From Kiloniellales bacterium (GTDB lineage Bacteria > Pseudomonadota > Alphaproteobacteria > Kiloniellales > JAKSBE01): 33,635 nucleotides of DNA. The stretch lies in NCBI GenBank assembly GCA_028282935.1, contig JANQGU010000357.1, positions 1 through 33,635 on the forward strand, in the 5' to 3' direction. The notes under the pieces were generated by a model, which saw only the letters and a list, made by a program, of their open reading frames with translations, was not told the DNA's origin and searched no databases. Shown piece after piece: positions 16,870-24,101 of the stretch. The number at the start of each line of letters is the position of its first letter. Within the stretch, counting starts at the first letter, position 1. The position numbers and the translations under genes were made by a program.

Positions 16870-18126
16870 ATGCTAGAAGCAGTCAAGACTGTCACACCGA
16901 GGACGCCAGAGCGGGTACCTGATTTGCTTACTCCCGAAGGTGTCCAGGCTTTCCTAGAGAACCCCTCGCCCGAGGCCCGGGCCGAGGCGGCGGCGGTGAT
17001 CGCCCGCGAGTACGCCCAGGGCGGCTTCTCGGATTCCGAGACGGAGCTCGCGACCACCATCCTCGAGACCCTCGCGGTCGAAGGCGAGGACCAGGTGCGC
17101 GAAGCCCTGGCCGAGCACCTCAAGGACTGCGAGAGCCTGCCGATCAACCTGGTCCGCCAGCTGGCCCGCGACAGCGTCGAATCGGTCGCCGTGCCGATGC
17201 TCCGCTGCGCCACGGCGCTGGACGACGACGACCTGATCGAGATCGCCGGCGCCGGCCAGGTGGCGCAGCTGATCGCCATCGCCAAGCGCGACGAGCTGAC
17301 CCCGGAGGTCGCCGAGGCGCTGCTGGACTCCCGCAACGAGAAGGTCGTCGGCGCCCTGCTGGGCAACAAGGGGGCCGACCTTCCCGAGCCGCTGCTCAAC
17401 CGCATCATCGACGAGTTCGGAACCTTCACCTCGTTCCACAGCCTGCTGGTCGACCGGCCCTTCCTGCCGTTGACGGTGATCGCGCGGGTCCTGCTGCTGA
17501 TCCCGGAAGAGATGAAGGAGCGGCTCCTCGAGCGGCACGAGCTGAACGCCAAGTTCGCCCAGCTCCTGACCCGGGTCAGCCAGGAGGGCTCGATCTCCCG
17601 GGATGCCACGAAGGCGCCGAAGGCCGTCGAGGCGCCGAAGCTGGTCCAGGTGCTGAGCCAGAAGGACGGCCTGAGCCCGGTCCTGATCCTGCGGGCGCTG
17701 CTGACCGGCGACCTCGAGTTCTTCGAGACGGCCATGGCCGTGCGCACCCAGATGACGGTCGAGCCCGCCAAGACCCTGATCTACAGCAACTCGCCGAAGG
17801 GCTTCAAAGGGCTCTACGCGCGCAGCAACATGCCGACGGAGCTGATGCGGGCCTTTCGCATCGCCCTCGACTACATCAACGAGATCGGCCGCGACAACGC
17901 CGCCTTCTGGCGCGCCGAGGACACCCGCGAGATCGTCAAGCAGCTCGGCAACGAGTTCGACGAGGTCTGCCCGGCCGAGCTTCGCCGGCTGATCGGCCGC
18001 CTGCAGCGCCGCCTGACCAGCCCGAACGACAAGGACAAGCGCGGCTCCGTCGAGCTGGCCTTCTCCAAGGCGGGCAACAAGAACCGCGCCGTCCAGCAGA
18101 AGGGCCCCCTGCGCCCCGCGAGCTGA
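16870..18126 (+). CDS. DUF2336 domain protein
   Basis: The 418-residue cytoplasmic protein matches the DUF2336 family, common in alphaproteobacteria and of unknown function. The N-terminal 200 residues are helical and HEAT-like, with recurring segments such as EALAEHLKDCESLPINLVRQLARD and PEVAEALLDSRNEKVVGALLGNKGA. A C-terminal portion contains TLIYSNSPKGFKGLYARSNMP. Such alpha-solenoid architecture suggests a protein-protein scaffold. It has no signal peptide or membrane segment. The next gene on the same strand, 337 bases on, is the HerA-like ATPase, but the long gap argues against a tight operon. Confidence 0.85.
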   Translation: MLEAVKTVTPRTPERVPDLLTPEGVQAFLENPSPEARAEAAAVIAREYAQGGFSDSETELATTILETLAVEGEDQVREALAEHLKDCESLPINLVRQLARDSVESVAVPMLRCATALDDDDLIEIAGAGQVAQLIAIAKRDELTPEVAEALLDSRNEKVVGALLGNKGADLPEPLLNRIIDEFGTFTSFHSLLVDRPFLPLTVIARVLLLIPEEMKERLLERHELNAKFAQLLTRVSQEGSISRDATKAPKAVEAPKLVQVLSQKDGLSPVLILRALLTGDLEFFETAMAVRTQMTVEPAKTLIYSNSPKGFKGLYARSNMPTELMRAFRIALDYINEIGRDNAAFWRAEDTREIVKQLGNEFDEVCPAELRRLIGRLQRRLTSPNDKDKRGSVELAFSKAGNKNRAVQQKGPLRPAS

Positions 18127-18168
18127 CCCGGGAACCCGGTGCCTGCGATGCCGCCGGCGTCGCGAGCG

Positions 18169-18220
18169 CCGACCCTCCTGGTCTGTCCCACTGGCCTGCC
18201 CTCCTGGCCTGCCCTCCTGG
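18169..18220. repeat. Minisatellite of four 13-bp units
   Basis: Four head-to-tail 13-bp units lie at 18169-18181, 18182-18194, 18195-18207 and 18208-18220. The last two are identical (CCTGCCCTCCTGG) and the first two are diverged copies. They fall in the DUF2336 to HerA-like spacer and are strongly strand-biased (pyrimidine-rich on the plus strand). The 337-base gap 18127-18463 otherwise holds only hairpins. Confidence 0.75.
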
Positions 18221-18339
18221 TCCGAGGTCGCGAAAGTACGACGCGGATCACCGGCGCCGCGGCAGCGCTTCGCCCGCCGCCACGCGGCGCGAAGTCGTTC
18301 CGCGACTCCCCGGTCATTGGCCGTTCTCTCAAGCCTTTC

Positions 18340-18373
18340 GGCACCTTAGCTTTCATCAAGCCTTAAGGGTGCC
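18340..18373 (+). terminator. Hairpin upstream of the HerA-like gene
   Basis: GGCACC-TTA-GCTT pairs with AAGC-TAA-GGTGCC around a TCATC loop, with a two-base bulge and a one-base bulge on the 3' side. A second stem, CGGGCCA/TGGCCCG (18386-18407), follows. They could end the DUF2336 transcript or structure the leader of the HerA-like gene. There is no T run. Confidence 0.3.
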
Positions 18374-18463
18374 TCTGCCATCATCCGGGCCACGAGATCA
18401 TGGCCCGACGGGGCAATGCATCGACCATCATCCTTGCAAGATCAAACACAGGAACAGCGACCG

Positions 18464-21346
18464 ATGGACGCAGATCGAGGGCCAGTGCCTGGAGACGACA
18501 TGCCCGCCGAATCGGGTGACAGCGGCAGCGAGTCGGAGGCCCGGTCGCGCTCCCATCCCCTGCGGCGACTGATCGGGCCGGAGCCCGCGGCAGCGGCGAC
18601 ACCGGACCCCGCCGCCGAGGCCGAGGTGCCCTCGCTGGCCAGCGTGTCGATCCGCCGCGGCGCCGGCCGGACGCAGGCTCAGACCCAGCGCCAGGCGCCG
18701 GTTCAGACTCCGGTTCAGGCCCAGCAGCAGGCCCAGCAACCCGCGCCGGCCGTCCAGCAGCAACCGCGTCAAGCCGCCGCGCCGACCGGCGGCAACGGCG
18801 CCGGCGGCCAGCCGCCGGTCCAAGCGCCAGCGCCCGCCGGGCAGGGCGCGGCCACCCGCCCGCCGCAGCAAGCCGCCGCCGCCGCGCAGGCCTCGGCCAC
18901 GACGAACGGCAGCGGCCGGACGCCGAGGCCGGCCTCCAATCCGGCGGCCCCCAATCCGGCGGCCCAGAGTGCTGCGGCCCAGAGCCCCGCCGCCCAGAGC
19001 CCCGCCACCCAGAGCCCTGCAGCCGGCAGCAACGGCGCGGGTCCCGGGGCAGCCGAGCCCACGGCCGTCAGCATCCGCAAGCCGGCGCCGAGCATCCGCA
19101 AGCCAGCGCCCTCCGCAGGGCCCGAAGCCGCGACCTCGGGCGAGAGCGGCGCGCGCGCGGCACCGAGCATCCGCAAGCCCTCGCCGGATCGCGCCGCGGC
19201 GGAGCCCGCCGTTTCGATCCGCCGGCCGGCGCCGCCCCCGGCGGAGCCGCAGGAGCCCCCGGCCCAGCGCCAGGCGCCGGAGCCCGCCCCGTCCACGCCG
19301 GCACCGGCAGCGGTCGAGCGAGTTCAGGCGCCGGCCAAGAAGGCCCCGACCTCGGAACCCCCGATCTCGGAACCCCGGGCCATGGGGCCCCGCGCTATGG
19401 AACCCCAGGTCGCGGAACCCCAGGTCGCGGACTCGCGGGCCATGGAGGCCCCGGCTAGGGAGGCTCCGGCTTCGCGGTCGGCGGTTGCCGAGACCCCGGC
19501 CGTCGAGCCGCCAGCCGCCGAGACGCCGGCAGAAGCCCCCCGGACGGAGCCGCCGGCGGCACCGCCTCGCGCCGAGGCCCCGGCGCCCGCGCCGGAACCC
19601 CTGCGGACCCGGCAGCCCGAACCGCCCGCCGAGCCCGCGCCGCAACCGGCGCCCCAACCCGCGGCGGCAGCGGCGCCGCTTCCCGTCCCCAGCGCGCCGC
19701 CGATCAACGAAGGAGTCTTCGACGAAGACGGCGCCATGCGGATCGGCTACGTGATCTCGGTGTCGGGCCGGAAGGTCTATGGCGTGATGATCCCGGATTC
19801 CGACGTGGCGACCGAGGACAGCATGCTGCACCTGCAGGAGGTCTCGCAGATCGGCGACCTGGTGAAGATGCCGACCTCGCGCTCTGTGGCCTTCGGCATG
19901 ATCTCCAGCCTGGAGATCCGCAACCCCTCCTCCTCGCCGCCGGCCGCGACCGACCAGCGGGTCCTCGAGATCGACCTCTTCGGCGAAGGCGTCTACAGCG
20001 AGGACGGCGAGTTCAAGTTCCAGCGCGGCATCTCGATCTATCCCAGCCTGGGCACCGAGATCCGCGAGACGACGCACCTGGAGCTGGCCCAGATCTACGC
20101 CCGGCCCAGCGATTCCAACGTCCTGATCGGCTCGCTCTACCAGGATGCGGAGCTGCCGGCCTACCTTCTGGTCGACGACCTCCTGGGCAAGCACTTCGCG
20201 GTCCTGGGCACGACCGGCACCGGCAAGTCCTGCTCGACCACGGTGATCCTGCGCTCGATCCTGGACGCCCATCCGAACGGTCATGTGGTCCTGCTCGACC
20301 CTCACAACGAATACGGCCAGGCCTTCGACGAGTACGCCGAGGTGGTGCGCCCGGACAGCCTGAACCTGCCCTTCTGGCTGTTGAACTTCGAAGAGCTGAT
20401 CGAGGTGATCTGTACGCCGGACCAGTCCAGCCGCAAGGCCGAGGTCAACATCCTCAAGGACGCGGTCTATGCCGCCAAGCTGCAGTTCGTCGGTGAGAGC
20501 GACGACGTGATTTCCTGGCTGACCGTCGATACGCCGGTGCCCTATCGCCTGAGCACCCTGGTCCAGCTGATCGAGGACGCCCAGGGCCAGCTCGACCGGC
20601 CCGAGGACTCGGCGCCCTACCAGCGGATCAAGACCCGGATCCAGGCCCTGCGCTCCGACCGGCGCTACGACTTCATGTTCGCCGGACTGTCAGTCAAGGA
20701 CTCCATGGCCGAGGTTCTGGCCCGCCTGCTGCGGATCCCGGTCGAGGGCCGGCCGATCACCATCCTGCAGCTTTCCGGCGTGCCCTCCGAGATCGTCGAC
20801 GTGGTCGTCTCCCTGCTCTGCCGCATGGTCTTCGACTTCGCGATGTGGAGCATGGGCCAGCAGTCGGTCCCGATCCTGCTGGTCTGCGAGGAGGCGCATC
20901 GCTACATCCCGCAGGATCAGGGCACCGGTTTCGCGCCGACCCGCAAGGCCATCGCCCGGATCGCCAAGGAGGGCCGCAAGTACGGCGTCTCCCTCTGCCT
21001 GGTGACCCAGCGGCCCTCGGAGCTCTCGGAAACGATCCTGTCCCAGTGCAACACCATCTTCACCCTGAGGATGAGCAACGAGCGCGACCAGGTCTTCGTG
21101 CGCAAGGCCATGCCGGACAGCGCGGCCGGCATGCTGAACGCCCTGCCGGCGCTGCGGAACCAGGAGGCGATCGTGGTCGGCGAAGGCGTCACGGTGCCGA
21201 TGCGCATCCGCTTCTCGGACCTGGAGTCCTACCAGCGGCCGCAGAGCGACACCGCGATCTTCTCCGACGCCTGGGAGTACGACCAGGACCGCGGCGACAG
21301 CTTCCTGCACGACGTCGTCGACCGCTGGCGCCGCCAGAGCTTCTGA
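18464..21346 (+). CDS. HerA/FtsK-superfamily ATPase (DUF87) with a long disordered N-terminus
   Basis: This predicted 960-residue protein has two parts. Residues 1 to about 413 are Ala/Pro/Gln-rich and disordered, with Q-rich stretches, an AAQSP-type tandem and five SIR(K/R) motifs (S62, S203, S210, S235, S251). From about 415 a HerA-like region begins: a beta-barrel (MRIGYVISVSGRKVYGVMIP), then the RecA-like ATPase with Walker A GTTGTGKS (582-589), DPHNEYG, and Walker B ILLVCEE (804-810) followed by AHRYIP. VTQRPSELSETILSQCNTIFTLR is the typical end of DUF87/HerA motors. HerA usually acts with the nuclease NurA on DNA ends, but no NurA is visible here. ATG 18464 is chosen (AGGA upstream). 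ATG 18500 with GGAG five bases upstream is an alternative. Confidence 0.88.
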   Translation: MDADRGPVPGDDMPAESGDSGSESEARSRSHPLRRLIGPEPAAAATPDPAAEAEVPSLASVSIRRGAGRTQAQTQRQAPVQTPVQAQQQAQQPAPAVQQQPRQAAAPTGGNGAGGQPPVQAPAPAGQGAATRPPQQAAAAAQASATTNGSGRTPRPASNPAAPNPAAQSAAAQSPAAQSPATQSPAAGSNGAGPGAAEPTAVSIRKPAPSIRKPAPSAGPEAATSGESGARAAPSIRKPSPDRAAAEPAVSIRRPAPPPAEPQEPPAQRQAPEPAPSTPAPAAVERVQAPAKKAPTSEPPISEPRAMGPRAMEPQVAEPQVADSRAMEAPAREAPASRSAVAETPAVEPPAAETPAEAPRTEPPAAPPRAEAPAPAPEPLRTRQPEPPAEPAPQPAPQPAAAAAPLPVPSAPPINEGVFDEDGAMRIGYVISVSGRKVYGVMIPDSDVATEDSMLHLQEVSQIGDLVKMPTSRSVAFGMISSLEIRNPSSSPPAATDQRVLEIDLFGEGVYSEDGEFKFQRGISIYPSLGTEIRETTHLELAQIYARPSDSNVLIGSLYQDAELPAYLLVDDLLGKHFAVLGTTGTGKSCSTTVILRSILDAHPNGHVVLLDPHNEYGQAFDEYAEVVRPDSLNLPFWLLNFEELIEVICTPDQSSRKAEVNILKDAVYAAKLQFVGESDDVISWLTVDTPVPYRLSTLVQLIEDAQGQLDRPEDSAPYQRIKTRIQALRSDRRYDFMFAGLSVKDSMAEVLARLLRIPVEGRPITILQLSGVPSEIVDVVVSLLCRMVFDFAMWSMGQQSVPILLVCEEAHRYIPQDQGTGFAPTRKAIARIAKEGRKYGVSLCLVTQRPSELSETILSQCNTIFTLRMSNERDQVFVRKAMPDSAAGMLNALPALRNQEAIVVGEGVTVPMRIRFSDLESYQRPQSDTAIFSDAWEYDQDRGDSFLHDVVDRWRRQSF

Positions 21347-21371
21347 CCCGGCGCTGCAGGCTTGACGCTCC

Positions 21372-21396
21372 GGCCCGGCTTCGTTGAAGTCGGGCC
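21372..21396 (+). promoter_or_regulatory. Hairpin abutting the start codon of the GNAT gene
   Basis: GGCCCGGCTTC and GAAGTCGGGCC pair over 11 positions (one G-U) around a GTT loop. The 3' arm ends exactly at the ATG at 21397, 25 bases after the HerA-like stop. It may be the terminator of the upstream gene, a structure blocking initiation, or both. Confidence 0.5.
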
Positions 21397-22170
21397 ATGA
21401 GCGACGTCAAGACTCCCGACACCGAAGAAGCGCGCTTCCTGGAAGCGCTGGCCGTCTCCGCCTGGCCGCCCGCGACGCGGGAGGAGCTGGCGGGCTGGGA
21501 GCTGAGCTTCGACCGCGGCGTCACCCGGCGGGCCAACAGCACGCTGCCGAACCGCTTGCCGGCGGGGGCCGATCCCGAGGCGCTGATCGCGACGGTCGAG
21601 CAGCGCTACCGGGCACGGGGCCTGCGGCCCTGCTTCAAGATCAGCCCGGCCGCGGCGCCCGCCGATCTCGACCGGCGGCTGGCGGCCCGGGGCTACAGCG
21701 CCGAGGGCCACAGCCTGGTGCTGACCGCCGGGCCCGAAGGAGTCGCCCGACGCGCGGCCCCGGTGCCCGGTATCAGCCTCCAGACGCTGGAGCAGCCGGA
21801 CCGGGACTGGTCCGGCGCCTGCTGGCCGGACGCGGGCTCGGCCGAGGACGAGGCCCGGAGCGCGCTCGCCGGCCGGATCGAGAGCCCCCGCGCCTTCGCC
21901 CTGGCCCGGATCGAGGGGCAGCCGGCCGGTGCGGCGGCGATCGCCTGCCGCGCGGGCTGGGCCTGCATCACCGCGGTCAACACCCCGGCCGCCTGGCGCC
22001 GGCGCGGCGTGGCCTGGACCCTGATGGCGGGCCTCACCGACTGGGCCCGTCGGCAGGGCGCCGAGGGCCTCTATCTGCAGGTGGAGGTGGACAACGGACC
22101 CGCGCGGACGCTCTACGAGCGGCTCGGCTTCGAGGAGGCCTACCCCTATCACTACCGCCGGCTGGCCTGA
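21397..22170 (+). CDS. GNAT family N-acetyltransferase
   Basis: The 257-residue protein is a predicted acyl-CoA-dependent N-acetyltransferase. The C-terminal GNAT domain shows the cofactor-binding turn in VNTPAAWRRRGVAWTLMAGL and the following VEVDNGPARTLYERLGFEEAYPYHYR. This last stretch is typical of motif B. The N-terminal half (WELSFDRGVTRRANSTLPN) is of the kind found in a two-domain GNAT group, but the substrate cannot be told. Start at 21397. No clear Shine-Dalgarno site is visible because the upstream bases form a hairpin. It converges on the ThDP enzyme with only seven bases between stops. Confidence 0.85.
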   Translation: MSDVKTPDTEEARFLEALAVSAWPPATREELAGWELSFDRGVTRRANSTLPNRLPAGADPEALIATVEQRYRARGLRPCFKISPAAAPADLDRRLAARGYSAEGHSLVLTAGPEGVARRAAPVPGISLQTLEQPDRDWSGACWPDAGSAEDEARSALAGRIESPRAFALARIEGQPAGAAAIACRAGWACITAVNTPAAWRRRGVAWTLMAGLTDWARRQGAEGLYLQVEVDNGPARTLYERLGFEEAYPYHYRRLA

Positions 22171-22181
22171 ACCGGGTTCAG
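22167..22181. terminator. Palindrome spanning both stop codons of two convergent genes
   Basis: CTGAACC and GGTTCAG form a perfect 7-bp inverted repeat around one G. The TGA of the GNAT gene lies in the left arm, and the TGA of the ThDP gene (read as TCA) lies in the right arm. It is too tight for a free hairpin without opening the inner pairs, so a terminator role is tentative. Confidence 0.3.
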
Positions 22182-23863
22182 CCCGCCTGCGCCGCCGTCG
22201 CCGCGGCCCGGATCTCGCTCAGGCTCTGCCGTGGAGTCAGGGCCTCCGGGTCGATCCTCAGCTCGAGCAGGGCCGGCGTCCCGGCCGCCTCCGCCCGCTC
22301 GAAGGCCGCGGCGAAGTCCTCGGTGCGCTCGACGACCTCGCCGTGGGCGCCGTAGGCCCGGGCCAGGGCGGCGAAGTCCGGATTGACCAGATCGGTGCCC
22401 AGCACCCGGCCGGGGAACTCCCGCTCCTGGTGCATGCGGATGGTGCCGTACATGCCGTTGTTGATCACCAGGACGATGACGTTCAGGCGGTACTGCACCG
22501 CGGTCGCCAGCTCCTGGCCCGTCATCAGGAAGCAGCCGTCGCCGGCGAAGCAGACCGCCGGGCGGTCCGGCTGGGCGGCCTTGACGGCAATGGCCGCCGG
22601 CAGGCCGTAGCCCATGGAGCCGGAGGTCGGGCCGAGCTGGCTGCGGAAGGCGCCGTAGCGGAAGAAGCGGTGCAGCCAGACCGAGTAGTTGCCGGCGCCG
22701 TTGGTCAGGACCGCGTCCTCCGGCAGGTGCGCGCGCAGCCAGGCCACGACCTCGGCCATCTGCAGCTCGCCGGGGCAGGGCAAGGGCCGGCTCCACTCCA
22801 GGCAGTCGCGGTGCGCGGCCTCGACCTCGGCCGCGCGCGAGGGTCCCGGCGCGGCGTTGAGGCCGCGGGCGGCGGCCAGGAAGGCACGCGGGCTGGCGTG
22901 GATCGCCAGCTCCGGCTGGTAGACCCGGCCCAGCTCCTCCGCGCCCGGATGGACGTGGACCAGGCGCTGGCTCGGCCGGGGCGCCTCGATCAGGCTGTAG
23001 CCGCCGGTGGTGATCTCGCCCAGGCGGGCGCCCAGCACCAGCAGCAGGTCGGCGGCCTGGACTCGCGCCTTGAGCTTGGGATTGATGCCGATGCCGACGT
23101 CGCCGGCGTAGTTCGGATGGCCGTTGTCGATCAGGTCCTGACAGCGGAAGGCGGCGCCGACCGGCAGCGCCTGCACCTCGGCGAAGGCCCGCAGGTCCCT
23201 GGTCGCCTGCTCGTCCCAGGCACTGCCGCCGACCAGGAGGAAGGGCCGCTCGGCGCCGGACAGCAGCTCGGCCAGGCGGCTCATCTCGGCGCCGCCGGGA
23301 TGGGTCTCGACCCTCTGGTAGGGCGCCGGGTCGGCGACCTCGACCCGATCGGTCAGCATGTCCTCGGGCAGGGCCAGGACCACCGGGCCCGGGCGGCCCG
23401 AGGTCGCGGTGTGGAAGGCCCGGCTCAGGAATTCCGGAATCCGCGCTGCGTCGTCGATCTGGGCGACCCATTTCGCCTGCTCGCCGAACATGCGGCGATA
23501 GTCGATCTCCTGGAAGGCCTCGCGCTCGACGTGGCCGCGGGCGATCTGGCCGATGAAGAGGATCATCGGCGTCGAGTCCTGAAAGGCGATGTGCAGGCCG
23601 GCGCTGGCGTTGGTCGCGCCCGGCCCGCGGGTCACGAAGCAGATGCCCGGCTCGCCGGTCAGCTTGCCCTGGGCCTCGGCCATCATCGCGGCGCCGCCTT
23701 CCTGCCGGCAGACGGTGAAGGCGATCTCCGGCACGTCGTTCAGCGCATCCAGCACCGCCAGGTAGCTCTCGCCCGGCACCCCGTAGGCCCGGGTCACGCC
23801 GTGGAGCCTGAGCTGATCGACCAGCACCCTCGCGCCGCTGCGCGCGCTCTTTGCGGATGGCAC
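22178..23863 (-). CDS. ThDP-dependent enzyme of the acetolactate synthase-like family
   Basis: The 561-residue protein has the three-domain plan of the family. The N-terminal pyrimidine-binding domain has catalytic Glu55 (CRQEGGAAM). The central domain and the C-terminal pyrophosphate-binding domain follow, with GDG (441-443) and NN (468-469) as the ThDP motif. The sequence TRGPGATNASAGLHIAFQDS is typical of acetolactate synthase-like members. Whether it makes acetolactate is uncertain. No ilvH regulatory subunit or ilvC is nearby, so a catabolic role (glyoxylate carboligase-, sulfoacetaldehyde- or oxalyl-type) is equally possible. The GTG at 23863 has AGGAGG seven bases upstream. Confidence 0.85.
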   Translation of the reverse strand: MPSAKSARSGARVLVDQLRLHGVTRAYGVPGESYLAVLDALNDVPEIAFTVCRQEGGAAMMAEAQGKLTGEPGICFVTRGPGATNASAGLHIAFQDSTPMILFIGQIARGHVEREAFQEIDYRRMFGEQAKWVAQIDDAARIPEFLSRAFHTATSGRPGPVVLALPEDMLTDRVEVADPAPYQRVETHPGGAEMSRLAELLSGAERPFLLVGGSAWDEQATRDLRAFAEVQALPVGAAFRCQDLIDNGHPNYAGDVGIGINPKLKARVQAADLLLVLGARLGEITTGGYSLIEAPRPSQRLVHVHPGAEELGRVYQPELAIHASPRAFLAAARGLNAAPGPSRAAEVEAAHRDCLEWSRPLPCPGELQMAEVVAWLRAHLPEDAVLTNGAGNYSVWLHRFFRYGAFRSQLGPTSGSMGYGLPAAIAVKAAQPDRPAVCFAGDGCFLMTGQELATAVQYRLNVIVLVINNGMYGTIRMHQEREFPGRVLGTDLVNPDFAALARAYGAHGEVVERTEDFAAAFERAEAAGTPALLELRIDPEALTPRQSLSEIRAAATAAQAG

Positions 23864-23877
23864 TTCGCTTCCTCCTG

Positions 23878-23929
23878 TAGCGCAGATCCCGATCAGACGC
23901 CTTCGCGTCTGGCCGGGAGGAGTGCGCTA
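23878..23929. repeat. Intergenic palindromic element, copy 1
   Basis: A 52-bp hairpin-forming palindrome. The outer arms are TAGCGCA and TGCGCTA. The inner arms are TCCCG-AT-CAGACGC and GCGTCTG-GC-CGGGA around CTTC. It lies one base from the Shine-Dalgarno site of the ThDP gene, so it forms most of that gene's leader. Its minus strand is homologous to copy 2. Confidence 0.75.
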
Positions 23930-23941
23930 ATACATTCAAGT

Positions 23942-24003
23942 TAGGGCATTACATCCGGCCAGATGGATCGCATAGCGATTCCATCTGATCGGATAATGCC
24001 CTA
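23942..24003. repeat. Intergenic palindromic element, copy 2
   Basis: A 62-bp palindrome with outer arms TAGGGCATTA and TAATGCCCTA. Inside are TCCG-GC-CAGATGG and CCATCTG-AT-CGGA, and a terminal ATCGC-ATA-GCGAT hairpin. Its plus strand aligns with the minus strand of copy 1 through TAG-GCA, CCGGCCAGA and TCTGATCGG, so the two are inverted relatives of one family, 12 bases apart. Confidence 0.75.
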
Positions 24004-24101
24004 GACGACCGCCAGAGGCTTACGGAGAACGAGCCGCCTTGTCCACAGCCGCTTGCGCCCGGACCGGACGGCACCACATGCTGGAGGCGGAAAGCCAAGA
24101 A

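Noticed and set aside
18169-18220. Possible CRISPR array
   Set aside because: The 13-bp units are directly adjacent with no spacers, and no cas genes are present.
18428-20305. A 625-codon minus-strand frame rich in Gly, Arg and Leu
   Set aside because: Antisense to the low-complexity N-terminus of the HerA-like protein, and its composition mirrors that repeat-rich DNA. The sense frame continues into a clear ATPase.
22343-23944. A 533-codon plus-strand frame opposite the ThDP enzyme
   Set aside because: Antisense shadow. The sense gene has an excellent ribosome site and all cofactor motifs.
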